From Pseudomonas frederiksbergensis (GTDB lineage: Bacteria > Pseudomonadota > Gammaproteobacteria > Pseudomonadales > Pseudomonadaceae): a stretch of DNA of 64,000 bases. Position 1 is the stretch's first letter, and each line of letters begins with the position of its first letter. Positions 1 to 8,515 of this stretch are shown in pieces. The DNA lies in NCBI RefSeq assembly GCF_000802155.2, contig NZ_JQGJ02000008.1, positions 208,861 to 272,860 on the forward strand, read 5' to 3'. The position numbers and the translations under genes were made by a program. Under the pieces are notes generated by a model. That model was not told the origin of the DNA, ran no database searches, and saw only the letters and a program-made list of their open reading frames with translations.

Positions 1-1
1 G

Positions 2-1003
2 CGGAAAGTCGCGACTAAGGTTCGCGAAAATCCTTACGTCGTCAACGTGCATCTGGACTGGGAAGAGCCGAGCAAAGTGGTGTACTTGAATATCGACCAG
101 GACCGCGCCCGGGCCCTGGGCGTGACCACTGCCAATCTGTCGAGCTTCCTGCAAAGCTCCCTTACCGGATCCAGCGTCAGCCAGTACCGGGAAGACAACG
201 AGCTGATCGAGATACTGCTGCGCGGCACCGTGCACGAGCGCACCGAATTGTCGCTGCTGCCGAGCCTGGCGGTGCCGACAGACAATGGCCAGAGCGTTGC
301 CCTGTCGCAGATCGCGACGCTGGAGTATGGCTTTGAAGAGGGCGTGATCTGGCACCGCAACCGGCTGCCGAGCGTGACTGTCCGGGCCGATATCTACGGC
401 AAGGAACAACCGGCGACCCTGGTGCAGCAGATTTTCCCGACCCTGGATCCGATACAAGCGGAACTGCCAGACGGCTACCTGCTTGAGGTGGGGGGCACTG
501 TGGAAGACTCGGCCCGCGGTCAGAAATCGGTGAATGCCGGCGTACCGCTGTTCATCGTGGTGGTGCTGACGTTGCTGATGCTGCAACTGCGCAGCTTCTC
601 ACGTACGGCGATGGTGTTCCTCACCGCGCCGCTGGGGTTGATCGGCGTCACGCTGTTCCTGTTGGTGTTCCGCCAGCCATTCGGTTTCGTCGCCATGCTC
701 GGCACCATCGCGCTGTCCGGGATGATCATGCGCAACTCGGTGATTCTGGTGGACCAGATCGAGCAGGACATCAAGGCCGGGCTTGCCCCGTGGCAGGCGA
801 TCATTGAAGCGACGGTACGACGGTTCCGTCCGATTGTGCTCACCGCACTGGCGGCAGTGCTGGCGATGATCCCGCTGTCGCGCAGCCTGTTCTTCGGACC
901 GATGGCGGTGGCGATCATGGGGGGATTGATCGTGGCGACAGCGTTGACGCTGTTGTTCCTGCCGGCGTTGTATGCGGCGTGGTTCAGGGTCAAGAAGACC
1001 TGA
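2..1003 (+). CDS. RND efflux transporter permease, C-terminal part (5' truncated)
   Basis: The frame is open from base 2, so the gene begins before the window; about 333 residues remain. This is the C-terminal part of a resistance-nodulation-division inner-membrane pump, which exports substrates using proton flow together with a periplasmic adaptor and an outer-membrane channel. A periplasmic porter segment comes first, then five hydrophobic segments (for example PLFIVVVLTLLMLQL, GFVAMLGTIALSGMIM and IMGGLIVATALTLLFLPALY). The stretch GMIMRNSVILVDQIEQD matches the conserved region after TM10 in the AcrB/MdtB family, and the protein ends with the typical LPALYAAWF. Substrate and subfamily cannot be told from this fragment. 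The gene is followed by a REP pair. Confidence 0.9.
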   Translation, partial: RKVATKVRENPYVVNVHLDWEEPSKVVYLNIDQDRARALGVTTANLSSFLQSSLTGSSVSQYREDNELIEILLRGTVHERTELSLLPSLAVPTDNGQSVALSQIATLEYGFEEGVIWHRNRLPSVTVRADIYGKEQPATLVQQIFPTLDPIQAELPDGYLLEVGGTVEDSARGQKSVNAGVPLFIVVVLTLLMLQLRSFSRTAMVFLTAPLGLIGVTLFLLVFRQPFGFVAMLGTIALSGMIMRNSVILVDQIEQDIKAGLAPWQAIIEATVRRFRPIVLTALAAVLAMIPLSRSLFFGPMAVAIMGGLIVATALTLLFLPALYAAWFRVKKT

Positions 1004-1025
1004 TCAACAGGTGCACACCGGATCT

Positions 1026-1117
1026 GTGGCGAGGGAGCTTGCTCCCGCTGGGCCGCGCCGCGGCCCCAAGCTCATGCGCTTGCTGCGCAACCGAGCGGGA
1101 GCAAGCGCCCTCGCCAC
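1026..1117. repeat. REP pair (REPIN-like) with GTGGCGAGGG ends
   Basis: GTGGCGAGGGAGCTTGCTCCC at the left end is answered by an inverted copy (GGGAGCAAGCGCCCTCGCCAC) at the right end. The left copy contains its own GGGAGC..GCTCCC hairpin. This is the typical paired arrangement of Pseudomonas extragenic palindromes. It lies between the RND gene and the convergent DUF4197 gene. Confidence 0.85.
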
Positions 1118-1141
1118 GGGGATCGTGTCTGCCGGATAGGC

Positions 1142-1831
1142 TCAGAGCGTGCCGAAAACCTTCTTCGCCAAACTGGTCGCCGCTGCCGCCGGGTTCTGGC
1201 GAATGGTGGCTTCCTGCTTGCCGATCATCTCGAACAACCCGTCCAGCGCCTGCTCGGTCACGTAGTTTTCAATGTTGGCGCTTTTGGCGTCCAGCACGCC
1301 GAAGGTGGCGGCCTGACCGGCGAAGGCGTTGTATTTCTGGGCCAGGCCGACCTTGTCGGTGGCTTGCTTGACGATGGGCAGGAACTTGGCGCGAATCTGC
1401 TCGCGGCTGCTCTTGTTCAGGTATTGGGTGGCCGAATCATTGCCACCGCTCAAGATGCCCTTGGCATCAGCCACGCTCATGTTCTTCACCGCATCGACGA
1501 GGATCGGCTGGGCCTGGACCACGGCGGCTTCGGCCGCCTGGTTCATGCTGGTTTCCAGTTGATCGACCTGCTCACCCATGCCAAAGGCTTTCATCTTGCC
1601 GGCCACTTTGCCGAGCTTGCCGGGCAATTCGATTTTTACGTCCGGGTTGTTGCTGAACCCGCCCGGCGCGCCCAGTTGCTTGACGGCGACCTGGGCTCCT
1701 TGGGTCAGGGCATCCTTGAGGCCGCCAGTGGCGTCCTTCTGGGACAGGTCACCCAGGGACAGGGCCATGGCATTGGCGCAAATCAACAGGCCGGCACACA
1801 AGCCGGTGAAGCGAAGGGTAGAACGGAGCAT
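1142..1831 (-). CDS. DUF4197 family exported protein
   Basis: 229 residues. The N-terminus (MLRSTLRFTGLCAGLLICANAMA) has a short basic start, a hydrophobic core and an A-x-A-like cleavage region, so the protein is probably exported to the periplasm. The rest is an alanine-rich, helical DUF4197 protein with the family's ALTQGAQVAVKQLG opening and a C-terminal NPAAAATSLAKKVFG segment. The molecular function of DUF4197 is unknown. It sits 29 bp downstream of the ybaY-like lipoprotein gene on the same strand, so the two are probably co-transcribed. Confidence 0.85.
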   Translation of the reverse strand: MLRSTLRFTGLCAGLLICANAMALSLGDLSQKDATGGLKDALTQGAQVAVKQLGAPGGFSNNPDVKIELPGKLGKVAGKMKAFGMGEQVDQLETSMNQAAEAAVVQAQPILVDAVKNMSVADAKGILSGGNDSATQYLNKSSREQIRAKFLPIVKQATDKVGLAQKYNAFAGQAATFGVLDAKSANIENYVTEQALDGLFEMIGKQEATIRQNPAAAATSLAKKVFGTL

Positions 1832-1860
1832 GGCAGCTTCCTTGAGGAGTGGAACAGGAC

Positions 1861-2265
1861 TCAGCGTGCGGCGTTGACGCGGATCTTCAACGGCTGCGGA
1901 TCTTTGCCATCGAGCTGCACGGTGTGCTGTTCAGTGGTGATGAACATCAACTGGCCGTCGACTTCGATGCGGGCGCTCACGGCATAACGATGGCCGGGCT
2001 TGACCTGCGCCGGATCATAACTGAGCTTGAATGGTAAAGGGACCTGTCCTTCGACCTGGCCACGCTGCTCATCGATCACCACCGCTGCGGCGTCGGCAAG
2101 GGAAACGTCTTGCAGGCTCACGGTCAAGGTTGCCGTGGGCGGCAAGGCGATGCGTTGCAAGTAAAAGACTTCACCGTCAAGGGATTCGACGGTTGCGGTG
2201 GGTGGCGTTGCCGATTGGCAAGCGGCCAGTAAGGCCATGGAGGTAAGCAGAGCAAATTTTTTCAT
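1861..2265 (-). CDS. YbaY family lipoprotein
   Basis: 134 residues. MKKFALLTSMALLAAC ends in a lipobox (LLAAC, Cys16), so it is a predicted lipoprotein. The mature part is a small beta-rich domain of the YbaY/YscW type, with the pattern PFKLSYDPAQVKPGHRYAV then ARIEVDGQLMF. A Shine-Dalgarno AAAGG precedes the ATG. In enterobacteria YbaY is a lipoprotein of poorly defined role, and the related YscW is a type III secretion pilotin; no such role can be claimed here. It lies upstream of the DUF4197 gene and downstream of a second, non-lipidated protein that shows the same pattern. Confidence 0.85.
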   Translation of the reverse strand: MKKFALLTSMALLAACQSATPPTATVESLDGEVFYLQRIALPPTATLTVSLQDVSLADAAAVVIDEQRGQVEGQVPLPFKLSYDPAQVKPGHRYAVSARIEVDGQLMFITTEQHTVQLDGKDPQPLKIRVNAAR

Positions 2266-2277
2266 GGGTCATTACCT

Positions 2278-2316
2278 TTCCCTTTGACGCCAGCGACATG
2301 CCGGCGCCAAAGGGAA
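2278..2316 (-). other. Stem-loop between the two YbaY-like genes
   Basis: TTCCCTTTG (2278-2286) pairs exactly with CAAAGGGAA (2308-2316), extended by CGCC/GGCG inside. No T-run follows on the minus strand. It ends just before the ribosome-binding site of the lipoprotein gene, so it could be a weak terminator of the upstream gene, an mRNA-processing site or a translational control element. Confidence 0.5.
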
Positions 2317-2358
2317 TCTGGAGGATTTAGGCTAATAAATCCACCTGAACGTTGCGAC

Positions 2359-2706
2359 TCAGGAGCCGAACGTGAATGGCAGAGCCTCTTCGGTGTCCGT
2401 TACTTGCGCAAGAGTCAGATTGATATCAACTTTCTGATCGCCGCCGTTCCAGATGAACGTGTGCGCAGTGTTCAGGAAAAGGGGACCAGGGGCGTTGATT
2501 TGCGCGGTCACCGAAAATTCTTCGCCTTCGGTGGCGATGTCGCTGTCGATGGTAAAACTGACGATCCATGGCTTTTTCGGTATCTGGTTGCCGCCATGGC
2601 CGCTGGAGGTATGCGGCGTTTCGAAAGTGACGTATGTGCCTCCGCTTTCAGGGAGTTGAACATTGTCAGGCAAGTGAATGGACGCTTGGATGGTGTGTTG
2701 GCTCAT
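2359..2706 (-). CDS. Small cytoplasmic YbaY-like protein (hypothetical)
   Basis: 115 residues using the ATG at 2706, which has a good AAGGA ribosome-binding site; an upstream in-frame start at 2853 lacks such support. No signal peptide or lipobox is visible. Residues about 50-105 (PWIVSFTIDSD, then EGEEFSVTAQINAPGPLFL, then the spacing V-x-I-x-L) follow the same pattern as the neighbouring YbaY lipoprotein, so I infer a YbaY/YscW-like beta domain without a membrane anchor. The N-terminal half has a Ser/Gly-rich stretch, TPHTSSGHGGNQIPKKPW. Function unknown. It may share a transcript with the lipoprotein, separated by a stem-loop. Confidence 0.7.
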   Translation of the reverse strand: MSQHTIQASIHLPDNVQLPESGGTYVTFETPHTSSGHGGNQIPKKPWIVSFTIDSDIATEGEEFSVTAQINAPGPLFLNTAHTFIWNGGDQKVDINLTLAQVTDTEEALPFTFGS

Positions 2707-2892
2707 GTTGAATTCCTTTTCAATACGTCGATGTTGACGTGAGTTCATCCTAGAGCGCTGCGCCCAAATTTTCTGTAGGTCTTTTCTCCGTTTGACGTCG
2801 CCTCGGCCGCTGCGAAGCGTCGGAGTATGCCTCTCGAGTACCCAGCCACTCACCGCAAGCGTTCCATGCTCACGATGAGTCCTTGGTAAATT

Positions 2893-5391
2893 TCAGATGT
2901 CAGGGCTGACGGCGATCTGCGTGGCATCTTCGCTGCGATGTAGCGCTACCTGGCGGATCGACAAACGAATCTCCGCCGGCAGCACGCGCTTGGCTGCTCC
3001 TTCGGCCAGTTCGCCGAGCAGCTCGTGGTAGCTGAGTTTGCCGGCCTCGTCGCGGCGCAGTACGTCGAGGTCGAGCATTGTCTGGATAAAGTGGCGGAAC
3101 AGGCTCTTGTCGAAGAATTCCGGCGCATTCAGGCCATGCAGGATAGACAGGCGCTGGGCCATGACGGTGCAGAGATCTTCCAGCTCTTCGGCGCTGATGG
3201 AGTTTTGCCCGCTGTTGAGCAGCAGCGACACGGTCATGTAGAAGCGCTGCAAGGTCTGGGCGATGCTTTTTGACAGCAGCGTCAGCAGCACGAAGTGCCG
3301 CGAACTTGGCGCCGGACGCAAATAAAGGTCTTTCTCGAAACGCAGCAGGCCTTGCTCGACAAATGCCTCGAGCCATTGGTCGACCACGCCGTCCAGTTCT
3401 TCCGTCGACCAACGAATGAACAGCTCCGATTGCAGGTACGGATACAGCGCGTGGGTATAGCGCAGGATCTGTTCGCGACTCATACGCGAGCTGCTCTGGA
3501 AGAAGCTCGCCAGCAGCGCCGGCAGCGCGAAGATGTGCAGTACGTTGTTGCGGTAGTAGGTCATCAGCACCGCGTTCTGCTCGTCCAGGTACAGAATCTT
3601 GCCCAGGGCATCGCTCTGTTCCGACAGCAGGTCCATGCCTTTGACGTGCTCGATCAACGCCCGGCCATCGCCCTCAGGCAAGGTGGTGTGGGGGGAGTAA
3701 GGCACTTTGCGCAGCAACGCGAGGTACAAGTCCAGCACCCGGGCCATGGCCTGGTCGTCCAGGGCCAGGCGGCTGGTCGACAACAATGCCAGCGCGACGA
3801 GGTTGACCGGGTTGATGGCTGCGGCTTCGTTCAGGTGCCGGGCTACGCGCTCACCCAGACGGTTGGTGGTCGCGTTGAGCCAGGCCGGCTTGAACTGAGG
3901 GCCCAGTTCCTGCTGGCGCCAACCGGGTTGTTCGCCGTCGAGGAATTCCGCCAGTTTGATCGGCTCGCCGAAGTTCACCGCCACTTGGCCGAAGCGTTGC
4001 TTGAGCGCGCCGATGACCTTGAAGATGTCGAAAATCGATTCTTTTTTCTTGCTCGCCCCGCGCAATTCGCCCAGGTAGGTGCGGCCTTCCAGCACCCGTT
4101 CATAACCGATGTAGACCGGCACGAACACGATCGGCATGCGCGATGAACGCAGGAAGCTGCGCAGGGTGATGGCAAGCATGCCGGTCTTGGGTTGCAGCAT
4201 GCGCCCGGTGCGCGAGCGACCGCCCTCGACGAAATACTCCACCGGGAAGCCTTTGGTGAACAGCGTATGCAGGTATTCGTTGAAAACCGCGGTGTAGAGC
4301 GGGTTGCCCTTGAAGGTGCGGCGCATGAAGAACGCCCCGCCACGGCGTAGCAGGCTACCGATCACCGGCATGTTGAGGTTGATGCCGGCGGCGATGTGCG
4401 GGGGCGTCAGGCCGTTGCGGAACAGCAGGTACGACAGCAGCAGGTAATCGATGTGGCTGCGGTGGCACGGCACGTAGATGACTTCGTGGCCTTGGGCAAC
4501 GTTCTGTACGCCTTCGATGTGGTTGACCTTGATGCCGTCGTAGATCTTGTTCCAGAACCAGCTCAGCACCACCTCCAGGAAGCGGATCGCGGTGTAGGTA
4601 TAGTCCGAGGCGATCTCGTTGCCGTAGCGCAGGGCCTGGGCCTTGGCTTTTTCCGGGGAGATCTTTTCCCGCTCGGCTTCCTCGGCAATCGCCTGCTTGA
4701 CCAGTGGCTGGTTCAGCAGGCCCTTGACCAGGTTGCGTCGATGGGAAATGTCAGGGCCGATGACAGCCGCTTTCAGATTGCGGAAGTGTACCCGCAGGAT
4801 CCGCTGGGCCATGCGCACCGTGCGTTCATGGCCTTTATCGTGCTCGATCAGTTCGCGCAGGTGGATCGGCGCGGAAAATTGCACACGCGTCTTGCGCCCC
4901 AGGATCATGATGCTCAACAGCCGACGCAGGCGCCCGGTGACGGCCCAACTGTCGGCGAACAACAGTTTCCATGGGCTGGATTCGCTGTCCGGCGACTGGC
5001 CCCAGAACACGCTGACCGGGATGATTTGCGCGTCTTCGGCGGCGTCATGGGTCAGGGCGTCGACCAGCCGCGTCAAGGTGGGCGGCGCACCGCGCTTGTC
5101 CTGGCGCCCGAGCCAGTCCGGCGCCGGTGTCAGGTAGAAGAACGCCGCCGGCTCCAGCAGGTTGCCCACCGCGACCGGCAGCACCGGGCGTGGCAGACCG
5201 GCCTTGGTGCACTCGGTATCGAGCACCGCCAGGTCGGTAAGCGAAGGATCTTGCAGGACGTAGAACACCGGACGGCTGCGGTCGAGGTTGAGGGTGAAGG
5301 ACGACTGGTTGATCGTCTCGGAGCGAACCCAGAGGTACAACAGTCGGCGCAGGGTGCCAAACACAAGACGGCGGAACGGGGAGCGGGTCAT
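2893..5391 (-). CDS. plsB: Glycerol-3-phosphate 1-O-acyltransferase PlsB
   Basis: 832 residues, the usual PlsB length. PlsB transfers a fatty acyl group from acyl-CoA or acyl-ACP to position 1 of sn-glycerol 3-phosphate at the inner membrane, the first step of phospholipid synthesis. All four acyltransferase blocks are visible: the H-x4-D motif HRSHID at about residues 310-315, GGAFFMRR, FVEGGRSRTG, and IVFVPVYIGYE. The flanking N- and C-terminal regions are of the long enterobacterial PlsB type rather than the short PlsY type. It is transcribed divergently from the cold-shock gene, with about 235 bp between them. Confidence 0.97.
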   Translation of the reverse strand: MTRSPFRRLVFGTLRRLLYLWVRSETINQSSFTLNLDRSRPVFYVLQDPSLTDLAVLDTECTKAGLPRPVLPVAVGNLLEPAAFFYLTPAPDWLGRQDKRGAPPTLTRLVDALTHDAAEDAQIIPVSVFWGQSPDSESSPWKLLFADSWAVTGRLRRLLSIMILGRKTRVQFSAPIHLRELIEHDKGHERTVRMAQRILRVHFRNLKAAVIGPDISHRRNLVKGLLNQPLVKQAIAEEAEREKISPEKAKAQALRYGNEIASDYTYTAIRFLEVVLSWFWNKIYDGIKVNHIEGVQNVAQGHEVIYVPCHRSHIDYLLLSYLLFRNGLTPPHIAAGINLNMPVIGSLLRRGGAFFMRRTFKGNPLYTAVFNEYLHTLFTKGFPVEYFVEGGRSRTGRMLQPKTGMLAITLRSFLRSSRMPIVFVPVYIGYERVLEGRTYLGELRGASKKKESIFDIFKVIGALKQRFGQVAVNFGEPIKLAEFLDGEQPGWRQQELGPQFKPAWLNATTNRLGERVARHLNEAAAINPVNLVALALLSTSRLALDDQAMARVLDLYLALLRKVPYSPHTTLPEGDGRALIEHVKGMDLLSEQSDALGKILYLDEQNAVLMTYYRNNVLHIFALPALLASFFQSSSRMSREQILRYTHALYPYLQSELFIRWSTEELDGVVDQWLEAFVEQGLLRFEKDLYLRPAPSSRHFVLLTLLSKSIAQTLQRFYMTVSLLLNSGQNSISAEELEDLCTVMAQRLSILHGLNAPEFFDKSLFRHFIQTMLDLDVLRRDEAGKLSYHELLGELAEGAAKRVLPAEIRLSIRQVALHRSEDATQIAVSPDI

Positions 5392-5480
5392 ACGGCTTCT
5401 GCATGAGTGGATGGGATGACGCGGGCGCCAGTGTGCCGGATTCGTCGAAAATCGGCAAAAAAGCAGCGAAGTAAAGTCAG

Positions 5481-5508
5481 TTGAGAGTTTTTGCGTGTGT
5501 CATATACT
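5481..5508 (+). promoter_or_regulatory. Sigma70-type promoter for the cold-shock gene
   Basis: TTGAGA (5481-5486), a 16-bp spacer, then TATACT (5503-5508). Predicted start near 5515 gives a leader of about 114 nt before the ATG at 5629. Long leaders are common in cold-shock genes, where they act as temperature-sensitive RNA structures; that role is inferred here. Confidence 0.65.
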
Positions 5509-5628
5509 CGGCCAGTAGCTGCTCCGGCCTTCCATGGATGGCCGGACGGTAACTTGGTTCGTACGGCTTCGCCTTTTGCGGTTGGGCGGGAAAAGCCGAC
5601 TCTAAAAATAAAAATCGGAGTGAGCATC

Positions 5629-5838
5629 ATGGCAGCACGGGAAACCGGCAGTGTGAAGTGGTTCAATGACGCGAAGGGCTACGGCTTCATCCAGCGCGAA
5701 GGCGGCGCGGATGTGTTCGTGCATTACCGCGCGATCCGTGGCGAAGGCCACCGTTCACTGACCGAAGGCCAGCAGGTCGAATACGCGGTCGTGGAAGGGC
5801 AGAAGGGCTTGCAGGCTGAGGATGTGGTGGGGTTGTAA
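5629..5838 (+). CDS. CspA-family cold-shock domain protein
   Basis: 69 residues, a single cold-shock (OB-fold) domain that binds single-stranded RNA or DNA and acts as an RNA chaperone. RNP1 (KGYGFI) and RNP2 (VFVHY) are both present, after the standard GSVKWFND opening. The ATG at 5629 follows CGGAG; an in-frame start further upstream would add residues not found in the family. Single gene, divergent from plsB and convergent with the hypothetical gene at 5925. Which csp paralogue it is cannot be decided. Confidence 0.93.
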   Translation: MAARETGSVKWFNDAKGYGFIQREGGADVFVHYRAIRGEGHRSLTEGQQVEYAVVEGQKGLQAEDVVGL

Positions 5839-5867
5839 GCCATACTCACTGGCAACACAAAACCCAT

Positions 5868-5895
5868 TGTGGGAGCGAGCAGGCTCGCTCCCACA
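5868..5895. repeat. Single REP palindrome
   Basis: TGTGGGAGCGAGC and its exact inverted copy GCTCGCTCCCACA are separated by 2 nt. It sits between convergent genes and may also act as a bidirectional transcript end. Confidence 0.8.
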
Positions 5896-5924
5896 TGGAA
5901 CCATCGCCAGGCGCTAAATCAACG

Positions 5925-6302
5925 TCACGCCGTCTTCCAGGTAATCTCTTCTTCTCCATCGGCGCTGATCCGAATCCAGCGGTCTGCCGATTCCTCGCCT
6001 TCTTCCTCCACCCACGAGCCCGGTGCACAGCGCACTTCGACGTTCAACGCGGCGAAGGCGGCGCGGGCGCAGGCGATATCGTCTTCCCACGGGGTCTGGT
6101 CGCTTTCCAGGTACAAGCTGTTCCATTTCCCTACGGCCTTGGGTAGCCAGGTCACCGGGATACCGCCGGCCTTGCACTTGTAGGTCTGGCCTTTCTGCAC
6201 CCAGTCGCTGCACGGGCCCAGTGCCTCGCCGAGCCAATGGGCGATGGCCTTGTGGTCGACGTCGGCGTCCTTCAGGTAAATCTCGATATCGGGTTGGCGC
6301 AT
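5925..6302 (-). CDS. Conserved hypothetical acidic protein
   Basis: 125 residues, acidic, with no signal peptide or membrane segment. The opening MRQPDIEIYLKDADVDHKAI is followed by a cysteine-containing middle (CSDWVQKGQTYKC) and a C-terminal half rich in Glu and Trp. I recognise it only as the kind of small conserved protein found beside rlmA in pseudomonads; no domain or catalytic motif is evident. It lies 79 bp upstream of the end of rlmA's coding block in a same-strand series (dapE, rlmA, then this gene). Confidence 0.7.
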   Translation of the reverse strand: MRQPDIEIYLKDADVDHKAIAHWLGEALGPCSDWVQKGQTYKCKAGGIPVTWLPKAVGKWNSLYLESDQTPWEDDIACARAAFAALNVEVRCAPGSWVEEEGEESADRWIRISADGEEEITWKTA

Positions 6303-6381
6303 GGATGTCCTCGCTGCGGTCTTGAAAAATCCATTCGCGGATTTAACTGGCCCCAGGCAATCGCCCGGGGCCCAAGGTTAA

Positions 6382-7191
6382 TTATTGAAGAATGAAATAA
6401 TCGTAGCGCATCGACACCGTGACTTCGAACGGTTCGGCCTGCTCGATCACGCTGGCGCGGCGCTCGGCGCTGGCGCGCCAGCCATGAGGCGTCATCGCCA
6501 GCAGGTTGGCGCGGTCCTGGCCTTGGGTGAGCACCAGTTTGAATTCGAGCGTTTCGCTGTGATCCAGCGCCATGCCCGGCGGCACCAGGGCCAGGTGTTT
6601 GTCGTCGCTGTACTCGCGCACCTCGTCGTACAGGCGCTCACGCAACTCCATCAGGTGGCCGGCGGTGGGGCCGACTTTCATCAGGCCGCCGCCGGGGCTG
6701 AGCAAGCGCTTGGCCTCTTGCCAGTCCAGCGGGCTGAACACGCTGGCGAGGAACTGGCAGCAGCCGTCGGCCAGCGGTACCCGGGCCATGCTGGCGATCA
6801 ACCAGGTCAGTTGCGGGTTGCGTCTGCAGGCGCGCTTGACCGCCTCGCGAGAGATGTCCAGGGCGTAGCCATCCGCGTTAGGCAGGGCGTCGGCGATCTG
6901 CGCGGTGTAATAGCCTTCGCCGCAACCGATGTCGAGCCAGCGTCCAGGCGCGCGTTCGGCGGCCAGCTCGGCAAGGCGCCGGGCGACCGGGGCGTAGTGC
7001 CCAGCGTTGAGAAAGTCGCGGCGGGCTTCGACCATCGCCTGGTTGTCGCCAGGGTCGCGGCTGTTCTTGTGCTGTACCGGCAGCAGGTTCAAGTAACCCT
7101 GCCGCGCACGGTCGAACCGATGCCCGGCGGGGCATACCACGCCGTTGTCCACCGGGTTCAGCGGTTCACTGCAGATTGGGCAGGCGAGCAT
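6382..7191 (-). CDS. rlmA: 23S rRNA (guanine-N1)-methyltransferase RlmA
   Basis: 269 residues. RlmA (RrmA) methylates N1 of G745 in 23S rRNA using S-adenosylmethionine. The N-terminal zinc-binding ribbon is visible as C4, C7, C20 and H24 (CPIC...VCPAGH), followed by the family's GYLNLLPVQHKNSRDPGD segment and the SAM-binding motif LDIGCGEGYY. The start ATG overlaps the dapE stop by one base (TGATG), so translation is probably coupled and the pair forms an operon. Confidence 0.93.
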   Translation of the reverse strand: MLACPICSEPLNPVDNGVVCPAGHRFDRARQGYLNLLPVQHKNSRDPGDNQAMVEARRDFLNAGHYAPVARRLAELAAERAPGRWLDIGCGEGYYTAQIADALPNADGYALDISREAVKRACRRNPQLTWLIASMARVPLADGCCQFLASVFSPLDWQEAKRLLSPGGGLMKVGPTAGHLMELRERLYDEVREYSDDKHLALVPPGMALDHSETLEFKLVLTQGQDRANLLAMTPHGWRASAERRASVIEQAEPFEVTVSMRYDYFILQ

Positions 7192-8342
7192 CAGGCGAGC
7201 AACTTGATCAGCGTCTTGTAGTAGATCTCGGTGAGCACGTCGAGATCGGCCGCCAATACGCGTTCGTTGACCTGGTGGATGGTCGCGTTGACCGGCCCCA
7301 GTTCCACGACTTGCGTGCCCATGGTGGCGATGAAACGACCATCCGAGGTGCCGCCGCTGGTGGAAGCTTTGGTCTCACGCCCCGTCACGTCCCTGATGCT
7401 CGACGACACGGCATCCAGCAGCGCACCCGGCTCGGTCAGGAACGGCAGGCCGGACAAGGCCCAGTCGATGTGCCAGTCCAACTGATGCTTGTCGAGGATA
7501 TCGGCGACGCGCTGTTGCAGGCCTTCGACAGTGGACTCGGTGGAGAAACGGAAATTGAAGATCGCCTCCAGGTCGCCGGGGATCACGTTGGTCGCGCCGG
7601 TGCCGGAATTGAGGTTGGAGATCTGGAAGCTGGTCGGCGGGAAGAAATCGTTGCCGTGGTCCCAATGCTCGGCGGCCAACTCGGCGAGGGCCGGCGCGGC
7701 CAGATGGATCGGGTTCTTCGCCAGGTGTGGATACGCCACGTGGCCTTGCTTGCCGCGCACGGTCAGCTTCGCGCCGAGGGAACCGCGACGGCCGTTCTTG
7801 ACCACATCGCCCACCAACGTGGTACTCGACGGCTCGCCGACGATGCACCAGTCCAGTCGTTCCTGGCGGGCCTTGAGGCGTTCAACCACGGCCTTGGTGC
7901 CGTGGTGGGCCGGGCCTTCTTCATCGCTGGTGATCAGGAAGGTCAGCGAGCCCTTGTGGTCCGGGTAATCGGCGACAAACCGTTCCGCCGCCACGACCAT
8001 TGCCGCCAGGCTGCCTTTCATGTCCGCTGCGCCACGACCGCAAAGCATGCCGTGTTCGTCGATGACCGCGTCGAACGGGTCGAGCTGCCAAGCCTGCACC
8101 GGACCGGTGGGCACCACATCGGTGTGACCGGCGAAGCACAACACCGGGCCGTCATGCTTGCCATGGCTGGCCCAGAAGTTATCCACATCCTCGATGCGCA
8201 TCGGCTCGAGCTTGAAACCGGCGTCGCCCAGGCGCTGCATCATCAGTTTCTGGCAGTCGGCATCCGCCGGCGTCACGGACGGGCGGCGGATCAGGTCGCA
8301 GGCGAGTTGCAAGGTCGGCGAGAGGTCGGCGTGGGCCGTCAT
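7191..8342 (-). CDS. dapE: Succinyl-diaminopimelate desuccinylase
   Basis: 383 residues from the ATG at 8342. DapE hydrolyses N-succinyl-L,L-diaminopimelate to L,L-diaminopimelate and succinate in lysine and peptidoglycan precursor synthesis. It is a dinuclear-zinc M20 enzyme. Metal-ligand and catalytic regions visible are FAGHTDVVPTG, GRGAADMKGS and TSDEEGPA, with the dimerization lid domain between. The frame stays open 20 codons further upstream, but those residues are not family-like. It is upstream of rlmA; dapD and dapC lie elsewhere in this window. Confidence 0.96.
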   Translation of the reverse strand: MTAHADLSPTLQLACDLIRRPSVTPADADCQKLMMQRLGDAGFKLEPMRIEDVDNFWASHGKHDGPVLCFAGHTDVVPTGPVQAWQLDPFDAVIDEHGMLCGRGAADMKGSLAAMVVAAERFVADYPDHKGSLTFLITSDEEGPAHHGTKAVVERLKARQERLDWCIVGEPSSTTLVGDVVKNGRRGSLGAKLTVRGKQGHVAYPHLAKNPIHLAAPALAELAAEHWDHGNDFFPPTSFQISNLNSGTGATNVIPGDLEAIFNFRFSTESTVEGLQQRVADILDKHQLDWHIDWALSGLPFLTEPGALLDAVSSSIRDVTGRETKASTSGGTSDGRFIATMGTQVVELGPVNATIHQVNERVLAADLDVLTEIYYKTLIKLLA

Positions 8343-8483
8343 GGAAGCTCCGGAAAAGAATGTGGACGCAAGGCTGGTGCGGGAGCGGGCTGGCTCGCGC
8401 AAAATGGCGGTTATCTTATAGCAAAACGACCGGCATGGGCCTGCGCTCCCGTCAGTTGGAACACAAAACTTGCGGCAAAGCCC

Positions 8484-8489
8484 TATAAT
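8484..8489 (+). promoter_or_regulatory. Probable -10 element for tcdA
   Basis: A perfect TATAAT 27 bp before the first possible start codon. No convincing -35 at normal spacing was found (TTGGAA at 8456 is 22 bp away), so only the -10 is claimed. Confidence 0.45.
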
Positions 8490-8515
8490 GCGCGCCGGTT
8501 TTTGGGGTAATGGTC

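Noticed and set aside
8377..8456. A possible degenerate REP pair before tcdA
   Set aside because: GGGAGCGGGCTGGCTCGCGC and TGCGCTCCC resemble REP arms but do not pair well, so it is not listed.
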